Part shown: positions 58,290 to 64,000 of the stretch, piece after piece
How positions within the stretch are numbered: position 1 is the first letter of the stretch
Layout of the letters: each line of letters opens with the position of its first letter
Assembly (NCBI RefSeq): GCF_004959855.1
Contig: NZ_SPNT01000009.1
Span: 144,496-208,495, forward strand
Direction: 5' to 3'
From: Nitratireductor sp. XY-223
GTDB taxonomy: Bacteria > Pseudomonadota > Alphaproteobacteria > Rhizobiales > Rhizobiaceae
DNA length: 64,000 nucleotides
Notes under the pieces: model-generated
Told to the model about the DNA's origin: nothing
The model's database searches: none
The model's input: the letters and a program-made list of their open reading frames with translations, nothing else
Translations under genes and position numbers: made by a program

Positions 58290-59120
58290 CTAATTTATGG
58301 TGTAGCTATGATCAGTGGTTTGCGGTGAAAACTGTATGATCAGAACATCCCGATAAGCGTCTTCGCCTTCTCGATCTATTTCAACCAGGCTGCTGTGGTG
58401 GGCGATACGTTGGTCGGCTATGGCCAAACTATCCAGGGGTTGCTCCATCCAACACAACTCCCTGATAGACTCTTCTGGTACGTCACACGGATGACGCTCT
58501 ACGGCCGAGGGATCAGCTAGGACGGTACAGCCGCCGGATACATTTTGTGACTTTACGTGGTGATGAAAGAGAAAGGGGCAGCCATCCTGGTGGAAGCAAT
58601 TAGGTCTGGCGATTGCCGGTGCACCACTCGTTGGCGCGTAGCGCAAGAGCTGGACGAAAACCTGTAGAGGATGATCGCGCCAATCTGGAATCTTTGGCAG
58701 CAATTGGTGATCAAAGGCAATCAGATATTTTAGGGCCGGATTATTCGGCCAGCCATTGTTAATGTTGGTTTTCTCTTGAGCGTTTTGTCCCAGCGCCAGC
58801 TGGCAGCTCTTCGATGCATAAGGGTAGTAATCGAAGAAACGGACTGGCTGTAGGTCGTTTGCAACCACACCCGGAAGCAAGTGTCCTGACGGAAGTAGCG
58901 TGTATCCGCAGATAGAACGAAAACGCCGGCTAGTGGCAGCCGGCGTATCACTTGGTAGCTTTTCAAACTGGCGTTCCAACAGGTTTAGTGCTCGATTAAA
59001 GCTGTCGTCCCTACCAATTTGCTTTTTACCAATCCGTGCGTAGCCGGATTGTTGTAGCTGACTGACAATTTGAAAGGGGGGCTGTGGTATCGGATTACTA
59101 GAAACGGCATGCTGGTTCAT
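58290..59120 (-). CDS. 2-oxoglutarate/Fe(II) dioxygenase family protein (BsmA/IDO-like)
   Basis: The 276-residue protein has the pattern of the 2OG-Fe dioxygenase family of amino-acid hydroxylases and BsmA: HQDG at 177-180 (metal His and Asp), NVSGGCTVLAD at about 193-203, and a late metal His at HHSSLVEI (241-242) after DQR, as in the family's D-R...H ending. It probably hydroxylates an amino acid or a derivative; the substrate is unknown. GGAGAGG is well placed before ATG 59120. Such genes are uncommon in transfer elements. Confidence 0.75.
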   Translation of the reverse strand: MNQHAVSSNPIPQPPFQIVSQLQQSGYARIGKKQIGRDDSFNRALNLLERQFEKLPSDTPAATSRRFRSICGYTLLPSGHLLPGVVANDLQPVRFFDYYPYASKSCQLALGQNAQEKTNINNGWPNNPALKYLIAFDHQLLPKIPDWRDHPLQVFVQLLRYAPTSGAPAIARPNCFHQDGCPFLFHHHVKSQNVSGGCTVLADPSAVERHPCDVPEESIRELCWMEQPLDSLAIADQRIAHHSSLVEIDREGEDAYRDVLIIQFSPQTTDHSYTIN

Positions 59121-59217
59121 GTTCCTCTCCTGAAAAGCCTGACCGCCGGGGCTCACCCCCAGAACAACCAGCCCGTGACTGATCGCTGAGCCCAGTGGAC
59201 GTTTGCTATTGCTGCCA

Positions 59218-59251
59218 AGAAAAACCCCGCCCTGAGGCGGCCGGGGCGGGG
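59218..59251 (-). terminator. Rho-independent terminator
   Basis: On the minus strand CCCCGCCC and GGGCGGGG arms around an 10-base loop are followed by TTTTTC, just after the small gene at 59259. Confidence 0.85.
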
Positions 59252-59258
59252 TCTCTGG

Positions 59259-59444
59259 CTAGAAACGGTCCTTGAGACCCTTGTCGTAGCCTTTTTGATT
59301 GGCCTCGCTGCGACCAATAATACCGAGTGAGCCGGCGGTAATGACGCTCTCGACAATGCTCTTGCCGATGTCTTCACCAATGCCGGTGTCGCGGCCTTCA
59401 CTGTAGCCTTCTTGGTATTCTCGCCGTTCTTTGTCTGAGGACAT
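59259..59444 (-). CDS. Small hydrophilic protein (61 aa)
   Basis: The frame starts right after GGAGGAGG, the strongest ribosome site in the element, and ends at a strong terminator, so it is a real gene. The protein (EGYSEGRDTGIGEDIGKS, GRSEANQKGYDKGLKD) has two Gly-Tyr-Asp/Ser-rich ends around a hydrophobic middle. No family is recognised. Confidence 0.7.
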   Translation of the reverse strand: MSSDKERREYQEGYSEGRDTGIGEDIGKSIVESVITAGSLGIIGRSEANQKGYDKGLKDRF

Positions 59445-59661
59445 TGCCTCCTCCTAAAAGTTGCCCAAAAGCCGGTGCTCCTTTGAACTGCGAAGAGTCC
59501 AAAAGTCGCGGCGGGTCATTGAGTTGCAACGGTGAGGAAGCAACAGGCCCTTTGGGTTTACGTGACCCTTGATGTTGGAGATGACTCCACAGGTAGGACT
59601 GCACAGCATTGTCATTTCCGACCGCGAGGTTGCTATGGCCGGCAAGTCAGAACAAGCAACT

Positions 59662-59753
59662 AAAAAAGGCACTAGCATCCTTGGATACTAGTGCCGGTTG
59701 AATGATCAGTCCTACCTGACCATTCGAGGACGGGTCACGTAAGGCCTGTCCAA
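59662..59753 (-). ncRNA. Candidate small RNA with own promoter and terminator
   Basis: On the minus strand a consensus -35 (TTGACA, at 59782-59787) and a TAGCAT -10 (59760-59765) with 16-bp spacing predict a transcript from about 59753. It ends at a stem GGCACTAG/CTAGTGCC (59668-59675, 59688-59695) followed by six Ts. The roughly 90-base RNA has no convincing open frame. The remainder of 59754-60243 shows no gene. Confidence 0.5.
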
Positions 59754-60243
59754 TTTGAAATGCTACCAAAATTCAGTGCATTGTCAAGCGCAAAAAGCTC
59801 TGCAAATTCAACTAGTTAGAGCCTCTATGGCCACCAAAACTCCTTGGGATACTGTCGCTAAACTACCAGTCCATCAAAAATACACTATTCCAGCGGCTAA
59901 ATTCATTTAACCACCGCAATCTATATTGGAATTGTTCAATATTGTGGTGCGACAACTGCCAATCTATTCTCCAGTCCCAGGTTCATCGCGCCACCAAAGG
60001 AGAGGAGCATACAAGACCAAATGATGGCTGCCAAGGTTGGGTGAGATCAGGCCGGGTTTTGTAACATTGTTAATAAAACAACTGAAAACACATGCGGAAT
60101 GTGTGACCCGCGGGAATTCTAACCGTTATGAGAGAATTTCCCACAAATGCTTCTCGCTGAGATTGTGAAAATTGTCACAGACACAAATAGCAGCGAAAAC
60201 CAGAATTATTTGGTCGTTTCTTTGTTGCATATGGGAGGAGCAA

Positions 60244-61896
60244 ATGAGTGACGGACCGGGAAATCCTAATGATCGTGCGAACGATGACGAATTAGCTGCT
60301 CAGCGAGAGGCAGCGGAAGATCCCGACAAAGCGGAAGAGGCAGGCAATGAGGAAGAGCGTCAACCACCGGAGGATATTGAAGCGCTGCGGGCGGCAATTG
60401 AGGCAGAACTCGCTCAAAAACAAAGAACGCTGAATTTATATACCATTGTAATGCTGGCTATTGGCGGCGCGCTTCTGGTATTTGCGGTTACCTTTCCAAT
60501 GCCTTTGCCGGGATTTTCGATACTGACCTTCACGGTCGGGCTTGCAATAATTTTAACCGCTGCCGGTACAATCGCGGGTTTCCAGCAAAAAGGAATAGTT
60601 GTCGGCGGCGCCGGCGCATTAGCGATCATTCTGACCTTTGTAATGCACCAGTTGGGGCTTCTTAGTCCGAGCACAATTTACTCAAAAGCGCTGGTCAAGG
60701 ATGTGCCAGATCGATCTGTTGTGGAGGTTGCAGGAAGCGGCCAAATCTATGGACGAAAATCCAAGAATACTGTCCACGAGTTTTTAGCCACACCAGACAT
60801 GATTGTATTCGACACTTTGGATGCGGTTATAACGACGCGACCCGATGGTTGTAGCTCTGACGATTGTGCGACGGAACACCTGTTCAGGTGTATTAGCAAA
60901 AGCATTTTGGTCGATACGAACAAAGGGGAGAGACCAGGAAGACTGAAGTTTCTACCGGCGGATGGTACCGTCGCTGCGGTTCTGCAACATGAAGATGATA
61001 CTAATAAAACCTATGAAAGTGGTGTCAGAAACTGCGAAAACACGCACACGTCCTCAAACGCTGACTTATTCGGATTTGTATCATTAGCCTTTGCGCAGGA
61101 TGTGAGGACCTACGAGCAGCTCTTGATCGACCTGAATTCACCCTCTGCATTTACTCGGCGAAATGCACGGCAGCAACTCGCAGACTCCGCAGTGGATCGT
61201 ATTCCTGACCTTATGCAGGAGTTTAGTTCCGAGGATTCGTCTTATCGAACTCGATTGGGGATAGCTGTCGCCTTGGCGGAGATGATGCAGCAGGGTTCGG
61301 TTGATGCAGCCGCGTTTAGATCGCAGATACAAGATTGGCAGATTGAATTTCTTGCTGGCGCAGTGGCTGCGGAAGATCCGACACTGAGCAACGTTACCAC
61401 CCAGTTTGTAAAGCATCTTGCTGACCCTAGGATGATACCTCAAGCCGTGCTGCGGTATTCAGATGCGACTACGCTGGGACAGAAAAACCTAATGGAAGCA
61501 GTTGGTGCATCTGCTTTTTTAGCGACAGATGAACAACGCAGTCAGGCTGTAAGGTGGCTCGAAACAGTCGATTCAGAATTGAAACCAGAAGCTGAATCTT
61601 GGATTCGCGCAATAGAAAGTGCTGGTCGGGATGTTGATTCCGTCACATTTCAAATTGTCGTCGGCTCTTACACTGACCAAGAAAGTGCGAAAGCGGCCGC
61701 GGCTCAGATCAACAGTGAGATGGGGGCGGAAGTTGCAAAAGTAGGGGTTCCTAGACCCGGCAATCCTTACATCCCTGTCGTATATGGCGATCGAGAAAAT
61801 CTAGATGATGCAAGAGTAACGATGGACAAAGCTCTCAGTCTCGACTCTGTTTCAGATGCGTTTTTGACAACCTATGACGGCTACTTGCCAAACTAG
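60244..61896 (+). CDS. Membrane protein with C-terminal SPOR-like domain
   Basis: The 550-residue protein starts MSDGPGNPNDRANDDELAAQ after GGGAGGAG and has an acidic N-terminus, three predicted helices at about 60-145 (LYTIVMLAIGGALLVFAVTF, TVGLAIILTAAGTIAG, GGAGALAIILTFVMHQLGLL), a long soluble part with repeated helical units (TYEQLLIDLNSPSAFTRRNA), and a C-terminal SPOR-like segment (FQIVVGSYTDQESAKAAAAQ). SPOR domains bind denuded peptidoglycan. The family is not recognised. A terminator follows. Confidence 0.75.
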   Translation: MSDGPGNPNDRANDDELAAQREAAEDPDKAEEAGNEEERQPPEDIEALRAAIEAELAQKQRTLNLYTIVMLAIGGALLVFAVTFPMPLPGFSILTFTVGLAIILTAAGTIAGFQQKGIVVGGAGALAIILTFVMHQLGLLSPSTIYSKALVKDVPDRSVVEVAGSGQIYGRKSKNTVHEFLATPDMIVFDTLDAVITTRPDGCSSDDCATEHLFRCISKSILVDTNKGERPGRLKFLPADGTVAAVLQHEDDTNKTYESGVRNCENTHTSSNADLFGFVSLAFAQDVRTYEQLLIDLNSPSAFTRRNARQQLADSAVDRIPDLMQEFSSEDSSYRTRLGIAVALAEMMQQGSVDAAAFRSQIQDWQIEFLAGAVAAEDPTLSNVTTQFVKHLADPRMIPQAVLRYSDATTLGQKNLMEAVGASAFLATDEQRSQAVRWLETVDSELKPEAESWIRAIESAGRDVDSVTFQIVVGSYTDQESAKAAAAQINSEMGAEVAKVGVPRPGNPYIPVVYGDRENLDDARVTMDKALSLDSVSDAFLTTYDGYLPN

Positions 61897-61908
61897 ATTA
61901 GCCGACCT

Positions 61909-61939
61909 GAAAAAAAGCCCGCTTCGGCGGGCTTTTTGA
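61909..61939 (+). terminator. Rho-independent terminator
   Basis: AGCCCGC, loop and GCGGGCT are flanked by an A-run and a five-base T-run, just after the SPOR-like gene. Confidence 0.9.
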
Positions 61940-61983
61940 TTCCATAGACAAACACTCGTAGAACCAATTCGGGATGATCCCTA

Positions 61984-62256
61984 ATGCCGCAGGTTCCAAC
62001 AATCACGTCTCAGGCAAAGCTTGAGACGGACAGGCTCAGCAAGCCCAAGCCTCGGTTCGACGATGCCCAGGCGCGAGCATTGGCCGGTCTGGGCTCGGCT
62101 GTTTCGGGACTTGGCAATGTGCTTGCGCGCCGGGAATGCAATATCGCCCGCATGAAGGCGAAGTCAGGCCTCAATGGCCTGCAAAGGCTGGGTCAGGAGA
62201 TCATCGAGGCATTCTTTGAGAACATCCACGTAGCGGGGCAGGAGTTCCTTGATTAG
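61984..62256 (+). pseudogene. Truncated phage-type protein remnant
   Basis: A 90-codon frame begins MPQVPTITSQAKLETDRL, like the N-termini of phage internal virion proteins, then stops after IHVAGQEFLD. Codons beyond the stop (EFIEKRNAFDNGLPP) look as if they once continued the protein. The following 337 bp to the next gene hold only antisense frames. Low certainty: it could be a short genuine gene. Confidence 0.4.
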
Positions 62257-62593
62257 GTCCAAAAGGAATTCATCGAGAAGCGAAACGCCTTTGACAATGG
62301 CCTGCCTCCTCGCCTGAATTCGATGGTAGACCATCGCAATGGTGCCCGGCTTCTTGTCAGGCGACCCGGGACCCAACATACAATTTGGCGGCCTAATCAG
62401 TGGATTCCTCGACCCAAATTCTTGGTGATGCACGTAAAGGTGGTATAATAGTGTGTGAAGATCCACTGGGTTGTTCGTCTTGTCACCCACAAACTGTTGT
62501 CGCGCGGATGCAGTAACAAGCGGTGGCGCCACGTGCTTCATGATGGGAATAGAGTTAAATTTGCCCTGTAGGTAGGGTCAAAAGGAATTCGAT

Positions 62594-63733
62594 ATGTTTG
62601 ACGATCCAAAATTTGTCTTTTGGCCGGTCGGAACCGGTGACAGCACGAGCGTCGTTTTGACAGATGGCGTCGTCCTTCAGGTTGATCTGCGTCATGTCGC
62701 AGCATCTGAAGATGATGACGACGACCGTGTTCCAATAATTGATAGGCTGGTAGAGGAGCTCCCAGAGAAGGGCGGCAAGCCATACCTCAGCGGATTTGCT
62801 CTCACACACCCCGATCAAGACCATATACAGGGTTTCGCTGACCTCCTGAAAAAGGTCGCCATTGGAGAGTTGTGGTTCACACCGCGGGTGTTCAACGAAT
62901 ACAAGAAAGATTTGTGTGATGATGCCGTCGCGTTTCGTGACGAAGCCATGCGGCGTGTAAAAGAAACCATTGTTAAAGGCGGTGACGTTGAATCCGGCGA
63001 TCGAGTTCGTTTGATTGGGTACGATGAGCTTTTACAGACGGAAGAATATGCTGATTTTCCCGAAAGTTGCCTGACAGTTCCAGGTAGTGAAGTTACGGAG
63101 CTTGATGGGGACGATTACACCGGTGAGTTCCGGGCGTTCATTCATGCGCCATTTAAGGAAGAAGAAGACGCCGACCGCAATGATACTAGCTTAGCCATGC
63201 AGGTCATTCTCGGTGACGACCCTTCAAAGGGCGGCGCTTTGCTGTTCGGAGACATCAGCTACCCGATTATCAGAAAAATATTTGATGTCACAAAGGAGAA
63301 CGGAAACGACGTGGCTTTGGCTTGGCGAGTGTTCCTCGCTCCCCACCATTGCAGCAAATCCGTCATGTACCAAAAAGAAGGTGACGAGGAGAAACTAAAG
63401 CAAGATATCTTAAATGACTTGAATGAAGCGCAAGTTGGTGACGGGTGTATTGTATCCAGCAGTGAGAAAATTCCGGCTACAAACGAAAAGGGTGATAACC
63501 CGCCTCACGCCATTGCCAAGGCGCGCTATGAGGAAGTAGCTGCTGGCGATTTCCTATGCACTCATGAAGACAGCAAAGACGGTGAACCGCTCGTGTTTAC
63601 GTCTGACAATGGCGAAATTGGATATGCAAACGATTCTGATGATTCCCCGACTGAGGACAAAGTTGCCGCCGCGGTAGCTGAGAGTCGCGGCTCGGATGAG
63701 CCGCCCTCAGAGGAGGTAGGTTTTGGTCAATGA
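62594..63733 (+). CDS. ComEC-type metallo-beta-lactamase-fold protein
   Basis: The 379-residue protein starts after AAGGA and has the ComEC-type MBL motif ALTHPDQDHIQGF at about 69-81, a metal Asp in ALLFGDISYP, and a further His in APHHCSKS. N-terminal FWPVGTGDSTSVVL fits the MBL fold opening. C-terminal residues from about 340 are acidic and Ser-rich. No membrane channel is attached, so it is a soluble hydrolase like those in bacterial defence operons. Its stop is overlapped by the next start. Confidence 0.8.
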   Translation: MFDDPKFVFWPVGTGDSTSVVLTDGVVLQVDLRHVAASEDDDDDRVPIIDRLVEELPEKGGKPYLSGFALTHPDQDHIQGFADLLKKVAIGELWFTPRVFNEYKKDLCDDAVAFRDEAMRRVKETIVKGGDVESGDRVRLIGYDELLQTEEYADFPESCLTVPGSEVTELDGDDYTGEFRAFIHAPFKEEEDADRNDTSLAMQVILGDDPSKGGALLFGDISYPIIRKIFDVTKENGNDVALAWRVFLAPHHCSKSVMYQKEGDEEKLKQDILNDLNEAQVGDGCIVSSSEKIPATNEKGDNPPHAIAKARYEEVAAGDFLCTHEDSKDGEPLVFTSDNGEIGYANDSDDSPTEDKVAAAVAESRGSDEPPSEEVGFGQ

Positions 63734-63935
63734 TATGGGGGGCAATTCAGTTTCTCCAGGTCAAGGCCTCGCCATCGAGCAACTCCAAGAAATCTCCGCA
63801 TTTTCGCATGGCGACTTGGATGTCGTGGAAATCAGGTTACCTTCAAAGGATACTGAATCTGTTTGGGTACGCTTAGGCTTGGGGGATGTCCCGTTCTCTG
63901 TTGAAAAAGGAACGGGCAGCGTTGCGGTTTCATGA
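63723..63935 (+). pseudogene. N-terminal piece of an E2 (ubiquitin-conjugating-like) or E2-E1 protein
   Basis: AGGAGG (63711-63716) drives a TTG start at 63723 that overlaps the MBL stop by 11 bp. The 70-residue frame (IEQLQEISAFSHGDLDVVEI, VWVRLGLGDVPFSV) resembles the opening of bacterial E2/E1 proteins as I know them, then stops at 63935 before any catalytic Cys. Truncation by sequence change at about 63,935 is likely. Medium-low certainty. Confidence 0.4.
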
Positions 63936-63943
63936 TTAGGCGG

Positions 63944-63994
63944 CCTGCGCCATGTCGTCAACCTGGTTGCTGTCGCCCGATCCTGCGCCATGTC
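63944..63994. repeat. 13-bp direct repeat at the window edge
   Basis: CCTGCGCCATGTC occurs at 63944-63956 and again at 63982-63994. A similar GGCGGCCTGCGCC stretch occurs at 30130-30142. The copies are 38 bp apart, so not in the same reading frame. Confidence 0.5.
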
Positions 63995-64000
63995 TGTGGA

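Larger units (their letters stand above)
40272..64000. mobile_element. Integrated element beginning at tRNA-Met (right end not in window)
   Basis: From the tRNA 3' end the GC content falls, codon use changes and gaps lengthen. The region carries a tyrosine integrase, a serine recombinase, TraG-like ATPases, a replication-relaxation protein and surface-protein genes. No second copy of the tRNA 3' end was seen by eye in the window, so the right boundary is either outside or this is a composite of several insertions. Confidence 0.75.

Noticed and set aside
62164..62541. 125-codon minus-strand open frame
   Set aside because: It overlaps the phage-like remnant antisense and has no recognisable domain or ribosome site.

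Overview
The left two thirds of the window (about 1-40,270) is a GC-rich alphaproteobacterial chromosome. Gene content and order fit the Hyphomicrobiales (Rhizobiales): a sulfolipid sqdB-D-C cluster, ybgC-tolQRAB-pal-cpoB-tilS-ftsH-glmM, serC-serA behind a serC-type leader RNA, purA, rpoH, rluD, eipA (DUF1134), and a compact cell-cycle block with chpT, ctrA and sciP. I cannot name the species. CtrA-type boxes (TTAA-N7-TTAA) and GANTC (CcrM) sites recur in front of envelope genes and around the cell-cycle block, so the regulator and several likely targets share this window.

Layout: 1-2,168 sulfolipid synthesis (minus strand); 2,327-13,200 Tol-Pal envelope machinery running into tRNA-Ile lysidine synthetase, FtsH and GlmM; 13,505-15,417 two outer-membrane beta-barrel proteins; 15,485-17,216 SRAP, a small Cys protein and a repeat-rich SH3 protein; 17,485-20,383 serine biosynthesis; 20,388-30,049 a DMT transporter, purA, a membrane protein, rpoH, rluD, an RNA methyltransferase and a long coiled-coil protein; 30,314-35,057 EipA, ChpT, an atypical receiver, CtrA, a FliJ-like protein, a PqiA-like protein and SciP; 35,282-40,048 mnmA, two paralogous secreted proteins, a sugar aminotransferase and an oxidoreductase.

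At 40,195 a tRNA-Met(CAT) gene is followed at once by a tyrosine integrase, and the character of the DNA changes: lower GC, different codon use, longer intergenic gaps. This is the left end of an integrated element whose right end lies outside the window. It holds an XRE regulator with a candidate operator, a RuvC-like protein, a large serine recombinase and two related TraG/VirD4-like ATPases. One ATPase overlaps a replication-relaxation protein, and both belong to a tightly overlapping operon with coiled-coil and membrane proteins. A 2OG-Fe dioxygenase follows, then a small protein and a candidate small RNA.

The strangest part is 46,318-53,840. Two surface proteins share an almost identical signal peptide, YDG-like domain and Ser/Thr/Pro stalk, and also 137 bp of upstream DNA, but then switch to unrelated bodies. 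One body is a multi-pass membrane region carrying a TIVGYGD motif that resembles a potassium-channel filter. The other is a single-pass acidic tail. A classical autotransporter and a small membrane protein sit between them, and related non-coding repeats lie at the 3' side of three of these genes. At the far right a ComEC-type metallo-beta-lactamase gene overlaps the start of what looks like a truncated bacterial E2 (ubiquitin-conjugating-like) gene, possibly a damaged defence operon.
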